Shown piece after piece: positions 24,479 to 33,103 of a DNA stretch of 64,000 bases. The notes under the pieces are model-generated. The model was given only the letters and a program-made list of their open reading frames with translations, had not been told where the DNA came from and did no database searches. How positions within the stretch are numbered: position 1 is the first letter of the stretch; each line of letters starts with the position of its first letter. The stretch is from Paenalcaligenes hermetiae (GTDB taxonomy: Bacteria; Pseudomonadota; Gammaproteobacteria; Burkholderiales; Burkholderiaceae_B): assembly GCF_039543645.1 (NCBI RefSeq), contig NZ_BAABKD010000011.1, forward strand, positions 186,001-250,000, given 5' to 3'. The translations under genes were made by a program, and so were the position numbers.

Positions 24479-25324
24479 ATGATTGAACGACGTCCTTTAC
24501 TTGACTTCTTTAGTCATTTTATTTTGTTACTTGGGGTGGCAGTGATTGCGTTCCCCTTGTACATCACCTTTGTCGCTTCTACGCAATCTGCAGTAGAAGT
24601 CGCCCAAGCCCCTATGTCTTTGCTCCCAGGCGAGCACTTTTGGTCTAACTACAAAGAAGCGCTCTTTGGTGCGGCAGGCAGTAATGCTCCCCCTGTTGCC
24701 CGCATGTTGTTAGTCAGTAGTATCATGGCAATCACCATTGCCGTAGGCAAAATCATTATCTCCATGCTCTCCGCTTTTGCTGTGGTGTATTTTCGCTTTC
24801 CGCTGCGCATGGTATTTTTCTGGATGATTTTTGTCACGCTTATGCTACCTGTAGAGGTGCGTATCGCCCCCACTTTTAAAGTCGTTGCCGATTTGGGCCT
24901 CTTAAACAGCTACGCAGGTTTAACTTTGCCGTTAATCGCTTCGGCCACCGCCACCTTTTTATTTAGGCAGTTTTATCTCACCATTCCTGACGAGTTGGTC
25001 GAGGCCGCACGCATCGATGGCGCTGGTCCCATGCGCTTTTTTAAAGACATTCTTTTGCCTTTATCTAAAACCAGTATTGCGGCGCTATTTGTGATTCAGT
25101 TTATTTATGGCTGGAACCAATACCTCTGGCCCTTAATTATCACAACTGAAGAACATATGTACCCGATTGTGATCGGTATCAAGCGTTTAATTTCCGGTGG
25201 TGATAGTGTCACTCAATGGAATATCGTTATGGCAACCGCCATGCTAGCCATGATTCCACCCGCTTTGGTGGTCATGCTTATGCAAAAATGGTTTGTTAAA
25301 GGTCTGGTCGACTCAGAAAAATAA
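24479..25324 (+). CDS. ugpE: sn-Glycerol-3-phosphate ABC transporter permease
   Basis: A 281-residue MalG-type permease with six helices. It begins MIERRPLLDFFSHFILLLGV; the EAA loop is EAARIDGAGPMRFFKDILLPL (about 177-197), and FIYGWNQYLWPLIIT is the family signature in helix 5. It is 8 bases after ugpA, in the order ugpB-A-E-C. Confidence 0.94.
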   Translation: MIERRPLLDFFSHFILLLGVAVIAFPLYITFVASTQSAVEVAQAPMSLLPGEHFWSNYKEALFGAAGSNAPPVARMLLVSSIMAITIAVGKIIISMLSAFAVVYFRFPLRMVFFWMIFVTLMLPVEVRIAPTFKVVADLGLLNSYAGLTLPLIASATATFLFRQFYLTIPDELVEAARIDGAGPMRFFKDILLPLSKTSIAALFVIQFIYGWNQYLWPLIITTEEHMYPIVIGIKRLISGGDSVTQWNIVMATAMLAMIPPALVVMLMQKWFVKGLVDSEK

Positions 25325-25351
25325 GACCGCTGCACAGGAATAACAGTAATT

Positions 25352-26437
25352 ATGGCAACCTTAACTTTTAATCAAGTCACCAAAGTCTACCCGGGTAATA
25401 TCGAAGTCATTCATGGCATTGATATGCAGGTTCAAGATGGCGAATTTGTGGTCATTGTGGGCCCGTCCGGCTGCGGTAAGTCCACCCTGATGCGCATGGT
25501 CGCCGGACTAGAAAGCATCACCAGCGGCACCATCGAGATTGATGGTAACGTCGTTAATACCTTAGAGCCCGCTGAGCGGGATATCGCTATGGTATTCCAA
25601 AACTATGCGCTCTACCCTCATATGAGTGTGTATGACAACATGGCCTATGGGTTAAAAATCCGCAAATTCAGCAAAGAGGAAATCCGGGAGCGTGTCAATG
25701 TGGCTGCACAGATTCTCGAGCTTTCGCATCTACTTGATCGTCGCCCGCGTCAGCTTTCTGGTGGACAGCGTCAACGCGTCGCCATGGGGCGTGCTATTGT
25801 GCGTGAACCCAAGGTTTTCTTATTTGACGAGCCACTTTCAAACCTAGATGCTAAGTTGCGGGTACAAATGCGTTTGGAAATTCAACGTTTGCACCAACGC
25901 CTTAAAACCACCAGCCTCTACGTCACTCATGATCAAGTTGAAGCCATGACCTTGGCACACCGTATGATTGTGATGAACAAAGGGGTCGCAGAGCAAATTG
26001 GTACCCCCATGGAGGTTTTTGAAAAGCCCGCCTCTACCTTTGTCGCCAGTTTTATCGGTTCACCACCGATGAACTTAATCCCTGTACATATTGATCAACA
26101 GGGTACGGTCTACAATGATAGAAACATAGCTTTGCACTTTCCTTCTCATTTAATTGCACCCGCGCTCTATGGCAAATCAGTTATTTTAGGGATTCGTCCT
26201 GAGCATATTGCTTTACACCAAGCCGGACTGCCTATGGAAATCGAAATGATCGAGATTTTAGGCTCAGAACAGCTGATTCACGGTCGTAATGGCGATCATA
26301 CGCTTGTTATCCGTACCCCTACAGAGAGCACTCGTGATAACCCATTACAAGTTGGTGAATCCATTCAAATTGGTCTTAACGAGGATTATCAACTGCATTG
26401 GTTTGATGCCAACACTACGAAACGTATTGAAATATAA
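25352..26437 (+). CDS. ugpC: sn-Glycerol-3-phosphate ABC transporter ATPase
   Basis: A 361-residue CUT1-family ATPase. Walker A GPSGCGKST (about 37-45), Q-loop VFQNYALYPHM, signature LSGGQRQRV, Walker B VFLFDEPLSNLD, switch YVTHDQ, and a C-terminal OB/TOBE domain from about residue 240 (FIGSPPMNLIPV...). CAGGAA lies 9 bases upstream of the ATG. There is no ugpQ phosphodiesterase after it; transcription ends at the terminator at 26463-26499. Confidence 0.95.
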   Translation: MATLTFNQVTKVYPGNIEVIHGIDMQVQDGEFVVIVGPSGCGKSTLMRMVAGLESITSGTIEIDGNVVNTLEPAERDIAMVFQNYALYPHMSVYDNMAYGLKIRKFSKEEIRERVNVAAQILELSHLLDRRPRQLSGGQRQRVAMGRAIVREPKVFLFDEPLSNLDAKLRVQMRLEIQRLHQRLKTTSLYVTHDQVEAMTLAHRMIVMNKGVAEQIGTPMEVFEKPASTFVASFIGSPPMNLIPVHIDQQGTVYNDRNIALHFPSHLIAPALYGKSVILGIRPEHIALHQAGLPMEIEMIEILGSEQLIHGRNGDHTLVIRTPTESTRDNPLQVGESIQIGLNEDYQLHWFDANTTKRIEI

Positions 26438-26462
26438 ACAAATCGTGTAAATAACAAGCACA

Positions 26463-26499
26463 AAAAAGCCCCCAAAAAAACACATTTTGGGGGCTTTTT
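26463..26499. terminator. Bidirectional terminator after ugpC / ankyrin gene
   Basis: AAAAAGCCCCCAAAA pairs with TTTTGGGGGCTTTTT (26463-26477 with 26485-26499): a 15-base stem with A and T runs on both sides, between convergent genes. Confidence 0.95.
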
Positions 26500-26517
26500 A
26501 TGACGACTAATAAAACA

Positions 26518-27303
26518 TCACTCTTCAAATCGCTTTAAATCAAAATACTGACTCGTTCCTGTAGAAGGACGGCTTTCCGCAGTTTCCAGATTATCTACCT
26601 CTTCTTGCCCTTGTCCCAACAAAATAGGTGCCACCTGCCCGTGATTCTGTGCTCGTTTTTGCTCGTATTCAGCAGCAATCTCACGTAAACGTGCCGCCAA
26701 ACGAGTATTTTTATTCGACTGGGCCCAGTCCGCTGCAGACAGTTTTGTCACACTCAATGTAGTTGGATCCGCCCCCTGCTCTAAAAGCAGGTTCACTAGT
26801 TTTGCACTGCCTGAGCGCGCTGCCATCATTAAAGGTGTGGTTCCATCCGGTGCTGGAGCATTCACCAGAGCCCCATGCTGCAATAATAACTGCACCATCG
26901 CGATTTGTTTTTTTGAAGCCGCGTAATGCAATGGCGTCCAGCCTAAACGGTTCACCTGTGCACCTTGCTGAATAAGTGCTTGCGCCCGCTCGGTTTGCCC
27001 CATAATGGCTAAGTACATCAGCGGGGTTTCATCGTTAGCATTGGTTATATTGGGCTCAAACTGGCGATGCTGGCGCAATAACTCATATACATCCCACGCT
27101 TCATTTTGTATCGCCCACATCACCACTGGTTGTTGCTCACGGCTTTTAATATTGGGGTCTACCCCCTGAGCTAAATAGCGCGTAACCGCCGCCGTTTTAT
27201 TATTTTGCACCTCTAACCAAAAACTATCATCCACTGCATAACTTGTGCTAAAACTAACAGCGAAAACAAGTCCAATACCAATTTTTTGTAATGGTTTGAT
27301 CAT
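26518..27303 (-). CDS. Exported ankyrin-repeat protein
   Basis: A 261-residue protein with an N-terminal signal peptide (MIKPLQKIGIGLVFAVSFS..., cleavage near residue 23 after SYA) and about four ankyrin repeats between residues 30 and 205. Clear repeat cores are NANDETPLMYLAIMGQTERAQ, LGWTPLHYAASKKQIAMVQLL and DGTTPLMMAARSGSAKLVNLL. The C-terminal 50 residues are charged. It overlaps the tatD stop by ATGA and is the last gene of the mltG-tmk-holB-tatD-ank operon. Such proteins bind other proteins in the periplasm; the partner is unknown. Confidence 0.85.
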   Translation of the reverse strand: MIKPLQKIGIGLVFAVSFSTSYAVDDSFWLEVQNNKTAAVTRYLAQGVDPNIKSREQQPVVMWAIQNEAWDVYELLRQHRQFEPNITNANDETPLMYLAIMGQTERAQALIQQGAQVNRLGWTPLHYAASKKQIAMVQLLLQHGALVNAPAPDGTTPLMMAARSGSAKLVNLLLEQGADPTTLSVTKLSAADWAQSNKNTRLAARLREIAAEYEQKRAQNHGQVAPILLGQGQEEVDNLETAESRPSTGTSQYFDLKRFEE

Positions 27304-28070
27304 GGCTGAGCCTTTGTAAAAAGTTGATAAAAATTATGCGTTGTCTGGTCCGCAATCTGTGCTGCCGGTACCCCACGCAATTGAGCAATACACTCCGCCA
27401 CATGCACCACCAAAGCAGGATGATTCATTTTTCCACGATGCGGCACCGGCGCCAAATATGGAGAATCGGTTTCAATCAATAATCGATCCAAAGGCACTTT
27501 TTGTGCTACCTCGTGCACTTGTTTTGCACTTTTAAACGTCACAATACCTGATAATGAGATATATAACCCCAGATCCAGCGCTTTTTTAGCCGCCGTCCAA
27601 TCTTCACTAAAACAGTGCATAACACCACCACTTTGCTCCACCTCGCCCTCGCGTAAAATGGCGAGCGTGTCAGCAATAGCTTGGCGTGTATGTACAATCA
27701 CGGGTAGTCCAGTATCTTTACTGACTGCTAAGTGCAAAGCAAACCGCTCACGCTGCCAATCCAAAGGCTCTTGCAAACGATAATAATCCAAACCCGTTTC
27801 ACCAATAGCGATGACTTTTTCATGTTGTGCGCGCTCAAAAAGTTCAGCATAAGTCGGCTCTGGCACCTGATCATAACCGGGATGCACGCCTACAGACGCA
27901 TAAAACTCGGGGTAGGCCTCTACCACTTGCATTAAACGCGGCCAATCTTCTAAACAAACACTTACTACTAAGGCACGTGTGACCTGATTATGCTGCATCG
28001 CTTGGCGCAAAGACGCCATATCTTGAGCTAAATCAGGAAAATCCACATGACAATGCGAATCAATATACAT
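27300..28070 (-). CDS. TatD-family metal-dependent hydrolase / DNase
   Basis: A 256-residue amidohydrolase-fold nuclease. The metal ligands are present: DSHCHVDF (residues 3-10), the Glu in GETGLDYY, His in VIVHTRQA, His in GVMHCFS and Asp in IETDSPYLAPVPHRG. The ATG at 28070 begins MYIDSHCHVDF, the usual TatD start; the longer ORF to 28127 overlaps holB and adds unrelated residues. TatD proteins (YcfH type) act as 3'-5' exonucleases or D-aminoacyl-tRNA deacylase-like hydrolases. Next to holB in many bacteria. Confidence 0.92.
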   Translation of the reverse strand: MYIDSHCHVDFPDLAQDMASLRQAMQHNQVTRALVVSVCLEDWPRLMQVVEAYPEFYASVGVHPGYDQVPEPTYAELFERAQHEKVIAIGETGLDYYRLQEPLDWQRERFALHLAVSKDTGLPVIVHTRQAIADTLAILREGEVEQSGGVMHCFSEDWTAAKKALDLGLYISLSGIVTFKSAKQVHEVAQKVPLDRLLIETDSPYLAPVPHRGKMNHPALVVHVAECIAQLRGVPAAQIADQTTHNFYQLFTKAQP

Positions 28071-28078
28071 AATCGGTA

Positions 28079-29098
28079 TCAATGAATAAAACTGTGAATG
28101 ACACGCTCTAATGCGGTGTGTACCCATAGTTTAGCGTTTAATGGGTGTTCACTATGCTGCTTTTGTGTGAGCAACCATTTCCACTGTTGCTGCAGGCGTA
28201 GCGCATGACTACGTTGGCTTAGTTGCTGAGTGCTCACTTGCAAATCAGGGTAGTAACGTACCGGCTGCCCATAACACGCCAAAAGCAAATCCACATACCA
28301 ACGCTGTAATACAGTTAGCCATTGCGTCGCCGGCTCTTTTTCTATTTCCGACGCTAAGGCAATAATGGCTTGCTCTTGTCCTTTAAGCAGCGTATTTTGC
28401 AACTGTTCCAACCAGTCTGGGTAGGGTTTGGACATTTGCTGCGCTAAACGATACGCGGCCAAAGGGGCGCCCCCGGCAGCGGCTAACCAAGCCTCTGGCG
28501 TTTGTACCATCTGTGCTTGTAGCCAAACTAAACTTGTCGTGTGGTCTGGGGTACTTAAAGGCAAGCGCCGACAACGCGAGATAATCGTTGGCAACAACTG
28601 CTGATAGCGATCCGCCACCAGTAAAAATACGGTATGAGTGGGCGGCTCCTCTAGAATTTTTAGCAATGCATTAGACGATACTGGATTTAAGGCTTCGGCC
28701 GGATACAGTACAGCCACCCGATACCCACCGCGGTGCGTAGCAGTATTAAACCAATCCGTTAACGCCCGTAATTGCTCAACACGAAGCCATTTAGAGGGAG
28801 TTTTACTATCAATCGTTGGATCATCGGGGTTTTCTATGGCGGCGACGGCATCCGGACGCACCCAACGCAAATCCGGATGATTTCCTGACTGTACCCATTG
28901 GCAAGCATCACATTGACCACATGCTAAAAACGACTGTGGCTGCTCACAAAGCAAAGCCGCCGCTCCCGCTTTAGCAAACTGGGTTTTGCCTATTCCTGCT
29001 AAGCCATGAATGAGCCAAGCATGGGCAAAACGCTCTCGCTGCTGTAACCAGCGTTGCGCCGTCGCGCGTTGCCACGGATAGAACTCCAAAGGACTCAT
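28079..29098 (-). CDS. holB: DNA polymerase III subunit delta prime
   Basis: A 339-residue clamp-loader subunit. It has an AAA+ ATPase-like domain 1-210 with a GLAGIGKTQFAKAGA P-loop-like segment, the zinc module CEQPQSFLACGQCDAC (C-x8-C-x2-C-x2-C), and a SRC motif in IISRCRRLPL, all typical of delta prime and gamma/tau. The start ATG overlaps the tmk stop by ATGA (29098), which is better than the TTG at 29110. Middle gene of mltG-tmk-holB-tatD. Confidence 0.92.
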   Translation of the reverse strand: MSPLEFYPWQRATAQRWLQQRERFAHAWLIHGLAGIGKTQFAKAGAAALLCEQPQSFLACGQCDACQWVQSGNHPDLRWVRPDAVAAIENPDDPTIDSKTPSKWLRVEQLRALTDWFNTATHRGGYRVAVLYPAEALNPVSSNALLKILEEPPTHTVFLLVADRYQQLLPTIISRCRRLPLSTPDHTTSLVWLQAQMVQTPEAWLAAAGGAPLAAYRLAQQMSKPYPDWLEQLQNTLLKGQEQAIIALASEIEKEPATQWLTVLQRWYVDLLLACYGQPVRYYPDLQVSTQQLSQRSHALRLQQQWKWLLTQKQHSEHPLNAKLWVHTALERVIHSFIH

Positions 29099-29730
29099 AC
29101 GTTTTTCCAAGAAAGAATCAAAGCCTCCAGCTGATGCTGTAACTGCGTTTGAATCTGCTGCACACTTTGGCTACTATCAATACAAATAAAGCGCTCTGGC
29201 TGTGCTTGCGCACGCTGATGATAAAAGCGTTGCGTGCGGTAAAAAAATGCTTCTTGCTCTTTTTCAAAACGATCTAAAACTCGCCCACTTTGTAAACGTT
29301 GGGCAGCAACCGCTAAGGGCAAATCAAATAGCCAGGTACGATCGGGTTGTAAGTCTGGGTGTACCCAGTGTTCCAGTATCTCAATGGCGGTGGCTCCTAG
29401 CTGCCTGCCTCCCCCCTGATAAGCATAGCTGGCATCGCTGAACCGATCACAAAGCACCCACTTACCCGCATTGAGTGCTGGTTGAATCACTGTTTCTATA
29501 TGCTCATTGCGAGCCGCAAACATCAACAAAGTCTCGGTTTTAAGATGCATCGGCTGATGCAATAATAACTCCCGTAAGCCCTCGCCAAGCTCTGTGCCAC
29601 CAGGCTCGCGCGTTATGACTACCGGTATACCTGCTTGCTGTATATAGTCTGCCATAAAAGGAATATGGGTGCTTTTACCAGCCCCATCCACCCCTTCCAG
29701 GCTTAAAAACAATCCTTTTTTTTCCGTCAT
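29095..29730 (-). CDS. tmk: Thymidylate kinase
   Basis: A 211-residue dTMP kinase for dTTP synthesis. The P-loop is EGVDGAGKST (13-22), the DR(Y/F/H) motif is DRFSDASYAYQGGGR, and the LID region LQSGRVLDRFE is of the E. coli type with basic residues in the LID and a Gly rather than Arg in the P-loop. REPGGTELGEGLRELLL is the substrate region. It begins 2 bases after the mltG stop. Confidence 0.95.
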   Translation of the reverse strand: MTEKKGLFLSLEGVDGAGKSTHIPFMADYIQQAGIPVVITREPGGTELGEGLRELLLHQPMHLKTETLLMFAARNEHIETVIQPALNAGKWVLCDRFSDASYAYQGGGRQLGATAIEILEHWVHPDLQPDRTWLFDLPLAVAAQRLQSGRVLDRFEKEQEAFFYRTQRFYHQRAQAQPERFICIDSSQSVQQIQTQLQHQLEALILSWKNV

Positions 29731-29732
29731 GC

Positions 29733-30743
29733 TTAGCCACTTCGATTCAAAATATATTTACGTACTGCCCGATTGTGATCGCGCAAGTTTTTGGAGAACT
29801 CACTGGTCCCATCACCGCGTGAAACAAAATACAGATAATCATGCTTTTCAGGGTGTAGGGTCGCTAACAAAGCGGCTTTACCAGGACTGGCAATGGGTGT
29901 AGGCGGTAATCCCGCTCGCGTGTAAGTGTTCCATGGCGTATCTGTCTGTAGGTCTTTTTTCCGTATACGCCCCTGATACTGATCCCCCATCCCATAAATC
30001 ACTGTCGGATCCGTTTGCAGCAACATACCAATACGCAAACGGTTAATAAACACCCCTGCTACACGCGCCCTGTCTTCGCCATGACCGGTTTCTTTTTCAA
30101 CGATAGAAGCTAAGATCAACGCTTCATAAGGGGTTTTTAATGGCAAATCCGGGTCACGACTTTCCCAAAGCTGCTGTAATAACTCTGTTTGCGCCTGGTA
30201 GGCACGACGCAAAATATCAAAATCCGTACTACCTGGTACAAACACATATGTATCTGGGTAAAACAGTCCTTCGGGGTGAGTCGCTTGAGCCCCTAAACGC
30301 TCCAGTAATTCACTATCACCCACTGTAGTAAGCGTCTGTTTAATATTTGGGTCTGCGGCCAGCTGTTGACGTATACGCTTATAATCCCACCCCTCTACCA
30401 AGGTAATACGTGTCTGCATCATATCGCCCTGGGCCATACGCTCTAGTAAAGTCCACAAACTATCGCCTTGCACGGCCTCATACGCACCCGCCTGTAGCTG
30501 TGTATCTTTTTCCGTTAGGCGTGCCAAAAGAGCAAAATGGTTTTCATCTACAGCGATGCCAGCTTGGCGCATAGTGCGAGCAATGGCTTTAGGTCCAGAG
30601 CCAGACTCAATAATATAGTCCACTCGTTCAGCTTGCATAGGCACAGCACGCCACATCACCCACCACCACACGCCATAGGCACTTGCCAGCGCTAGCAAAA
30701 GCGCCAGCAAAAAACTCCCTATGAGAACGCGTTTTTTTTTCAT
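29733..30743 (-). CDS. mltG: Endolytic murein transglycosylase
   Basis: A 336-residue inner-membrane protein that cuts nascent peptidoglycan glycan strands. One N-terminal membrane helix (about residues 5-28), a LysM-like segment with LEGWDYKRIRQQLA, and the YceG catalytic core with EKETGHGEDRARVAGVFINRL (catalytic Glu in the first part) and LQTDPTVIYG. The C-terminus matches NPGLPPTPIASPGKAAL-like family sequence. First gene of the operon; the promoter lies in 30744-30847. Confidence 0.94.
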   Translation of the reverse strand: MKKKRVLIGSFLLALLLALASAYGVWWWVMWRAVPMQAERVDYIIESGSGPKAIARTMRQAGIAVDENHFALLARLTEKDTQLQAGAYEAVQGDSLWTLLERMAQGDMMQTRITLVEGWDYKRIRQQLAADPNIKQTLTTVGDSELLERLGAQATHPEGLFYPDTYVFVPGSTDFDILRRAYQAQTELLQQLWESRDPDLPLKTPYEALILASIVEKETGHGEDRARVAGVFINRLRIGMLLQTDPTVIYGMGDQYQGRIRKKDLQTDTPWNTYTRAGLPPTPIASPGKAALLATLHPEKHDYLYFVSRGDGTSEFSKNLRDHNRAVRKYILNRSG

Positions 30744-30847
30744 AGCTGTTTTTTATTCCTTTCATCACTTAGTGGCATCATTTTAACCTTAAGCCAAGCA
30801 AGTTATTATATAGAATCCCTTTTATTTATCTGCGCTGTATTAACATC

Positions 30848-31786
30848 ATGAATAACTCTTTACTCTCTGCTCAATCTGTCTGTCCTCTTTCGCATCTAGC
30901 TCTCTGGCATATTACTGGTGCGGACACCTTAGACTTTATGCAGTCTCAGCTAACGAGCTCTATTAATGAGCTCACAGAAAATCAGGCCGTATTAGCAGGG
31001 TTTTGTCAGGCTAAAGGACGCTTACAAGCCACCATGCTCGTCTGGCGCGACCCTCAACAGCCCGCGCATTTATACGTGATGATTGATCGCTCCATCGAAG
31101 AACAAGTGCGCAAACGTTTATCTATGTTTGTATTACGTGCCAAGGTCAGCATCACACCTATACATACGAAGGTCTATGGTGCTTTGCTCCCAGACAGCCC
31201 TGGCTTTCAACTGCCTCAAGCGCATTATGCTGTACGTCACGAGCAAGCACTCACATGGATAGCCGCACCCAATGCAAGTGAACAAAGTGCTCGCGCCTGG
31301 GTCATTGATTGGGACAATCAAATTCAAGCCGCCGAGCTCTCACCAGCGCATTGGGCTGCTGCCGATATTTATGCCGGTCTGCCTTGGGTACAAGCCCCCA
31401 TTTACGAAACGTTTTTACCCCAAGATATCAATCTGGATATTATTGGGGGCGTAAATTTCAAAAAAGGCTGCTTTCCTGGGCAAGAAGTGGTGGCTCGTTT
31501 GCATTACCGCACTACCGCAAAACGTCGTGCAGCCCTAGGTACATTGGCCGTGGATGCCCAAAGCGATATTCGTGCTGGTATGGATATCTTTGCTTGCGAC
31601 GACCTCGAGCGCCCATGCGGACGTATTATTAATGCAGCATACGACCCACAAGCTCAGTGTTGGGCGCTACTCATGGAAGTCCACATTGAGCAAATTCAAA
31701 CCCAATCCATTTGTTTGGCCAGCGCTCCGCAAACTGCTATTACCGTCCAAACTTTGCCTTACGGTTGGGAAATCGCTAAATATTGA
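30848..31786 (+). CDS. ygfZ: Folate-binding YgfZ/CAF17-like protein
   Basis: A 312-residue GcvT-fold protein involved in repair or assembly of some iron-sulfur enzymes. The hallmark motif KGCFPGQEVVARLHYR (K-G-C-x-x-G-Q) starts at about residue 208; the N-terminal LWHITGADTLDFMQSQLT is the family start. The fold is that of glycine-cleavage T protein but without its full active site. It is divergent from mltG and convergent, with only one base between stops, with the rnfH/ratB gene. Confidence 0.92.
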   Translation: MNNSLLSAQSVCPLSHLALWHITGADTLDFMQSQLTSSINELTENQAVLAGFCQAKGRLQATMLVWRDPQQPAHLYVMIDRSIEEQVRKRLSMFVLRAKVSITPIHTKVYGALLPDSPGFQLPQAHYAVRHEQALTWIAAPNASEQSARAWVIDWDNQIQAAELSPAHWAAADIYAGLPWVQAPIYETFLPQDINLDIIGGVNFKKGCFPGQEVVARLHYRTTAKRRAALGTLAVDAQSDIRAGMDIFACDDLERPCGRIINAAYDPQAQCWALLMEVHIEQIQTQSICLASAPQTAITVQTLPYGWEIAKY

Positions 31787-31787
31787 T

Positions 31788-32135
31788 TTAGCCCTCGCGA
31801 TTGATCACCATACGCGCCGCCGCACTCAATGTGCGCCGGCGTGTGCTTTTGGTTTGTTGGTTAGCGCGGTGCGCCGCACGACGGCGCCGGGATTCCATCG
31901 GGTCAAAAACCAAAGGTCGATAAACCTCGATCCGGTCCCCGGCTTGCAGCCGTGTATCTTGATGGCAGCGCTCCCCAAAAATACCCACAGCTAAATGCTG
32001 CGCCTCGGGGTGATCATGAAATAATCGGCTTTGCTCCAAAGCTTCCTGTACGGTCGCACCTGCAGGCAACGTTAAGGTTTGCTGCCAAAGTGTATTTTTT
32101 GCCGCAAAAACGATTTCAATTGTTATCATAGTCAT
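31788..32135 (-). CDS. RnfH/RatB-family ubiquitin-like protein
   Basis: A 115-residue protein with an N-terminal UPF0125/RnfH domain (about 1-80: ITIEIVFAAKNTLWQQTLTLPAG, VGIFGERCHQDTRLQAGDRIEVYRPLVFDPMESRRRRA). The end after residue 85 is a basic tail. In many proteobacteria it lies directly after ratA, giving the name RatB; the biochemical function is not established. A second in-frame ATG two codons downstream is an alternative start. It follows ratA by 21 bases. Confidence 0.88.
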   Translation of the reverse strand: MTMITIEIVFAAKNTLWQQTLTLPAGATVQEALEQSRLFHDHPEAQHLAVGIFGERCHQDTRLQAGDRIEVYRPLVFDPMESRRRRAAHRANQQTKSTRRRTLSAAARMVINREG

Positions 32136-32156
32136 AGCTTAGATGTTTGCCTTGAA

Positions 32157-32588
32157 CTAATCATATAAATCCAAGGCTCGGCGCGTAAAGGAGTCAATAA
32201 AACTATTTGCTACCCGATTAAAAATGGGGCCAACAACCATTTCAAGGGCGCGACTAGAAAAAGCATACTCCATGACAAACTCCACTTTACACCCCTCATC
32301 GCCTAACGCGGTAAAATACCAATCCCCTTTTAAATCAGAAAAAGGGCCATCTACCAGCTGCAAACGTATATGCCTGGGATAATCATGGGTATTTTGGGTG
32401 GTAAAGCTTTGTTTAATGCCAGCAATACTGATGGTGACAGAAGCACGCATGCCCTGATCATTTTCTTCATGTACGCAAGCGCCACCGCACCATGGCATGA
32501 ACTCTGGATAACGCGCCACATCGGCGACCAGATCAAACATTTGAGCAGCAGAATAAGGAACTAAGACGGATCGTTTAACTGTATGCAT
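32157..32588 (-). CDS. ratA: RatA-type START/COQ10-like protein
   Basis: A 143-residue START-fold protein. It begins MHTVKRSVLVPYSAAQMFDLVADVARYPEFMPWC and continues with ASVTISIAGIKQSFTTQNTH, the coenzyme Q-binding/polyketide cyclase pattern. E. coli RatA was described as inhibiting 50S-30S association; eukaryotic COQ10 binds ubiquinone. The position next to smpB and rnfH is the classical smpB-ratAB arrangement. It is divergent from smpB with 56 bases between starts. Confidence 0.9.
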   Translation of the reverse strand: MHTVKRSVLVPYSAAQMFDLVADVARYPEFMPWCGGACVHEENDQGMRASVTISIAGIKQSFTTQNTHDYPRHIRLQLVDGPFSDLKGDWYFTALGDEGCKVEFVMEYAFSSRALEMVVGPIFNRVANSFIDSFTRRALDLYD

Positions 32589-32644
32589 CGAGTCGGATTA
32601 GTAGATAAAATAAATCGATTTTACCTAAGATAGGTGATGAATTC

Positions 32645-33103
32645 ATGAGTATTGTTGAAAATCGTAAAGCGCGTCACGAGTATTTCATCGAAGAACGCTA
32701 CGAAGCTGGGCTTGTTTTACAGGGTTGGGAGGTCAAAGCCATCCGCAGTGGCCATGTGCAGCTTGCTGAAAGCTACATTGTGATTCGAGATGGCGAAATT
32801 TGGGTCATCGGGATGCATATTAGCCCACTTCCAAATGCTTCTACCCATATTGTGCCAGACAGCACTCGCACTCGTAAGCTTTTACTTAAAGCCGAGGAAA
32901 TCAGCAAGCTCATTGGTCGCGTTGAACAGCGCGGCTACACCCTGGTACCCCTCAACCTCCATTTTAGCCGTGGTCGCATCAAAATGGACATCGGATTGGG
33001 CAAAGGGAAAAAGCAACATGATAAACGCGATACTGCGCGCGATCGCGATTGGAAGCGCGAACAAGAACGCTGGCTCAAACACGATACGCGCCGTCGAGAC
33101 TGA
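32645..33103 (+). CDS. smpB: SsrA-binding protein
   Basis: A 152-residue tmRNA-binding protein for rescue of stalled ribosomes. Diagnostic parts are ENRKARHEYFIEERYEAGLVLQGWEVKAIR at the start, LLLKAEEISKLIGRVEQRGYTLVPL, and the C-terminal basic tail GLGKGKKQHDKRDTARDRDWKREQ that mimics the codon-anticodon helix. Its stop abuts the stop of the convergent ndh gene. The ssrA gene itself is not in the window. Confidence 0.96.
   Translation: MSIVENRKARHEYFIEERYEAGLVLQGWEVKAIRSGHVQLAESYIVIRDGEIWVIGMHISPLPNASTHIVPDSTRTRKLLLKAEEISKLIGRVEQRGYTLVPLNLHFSRGRIKMDIGLGKGKKQHDKRDTARDRDWKREQERWLKHDTRRRD

Noticed and set aside
31554..31994. 146-residue plus-strand ORF across ygfZ and the RnfH-type gene
   Set aside because: It overlaps both real genes in another frame or strand and looks like a chance ORF.
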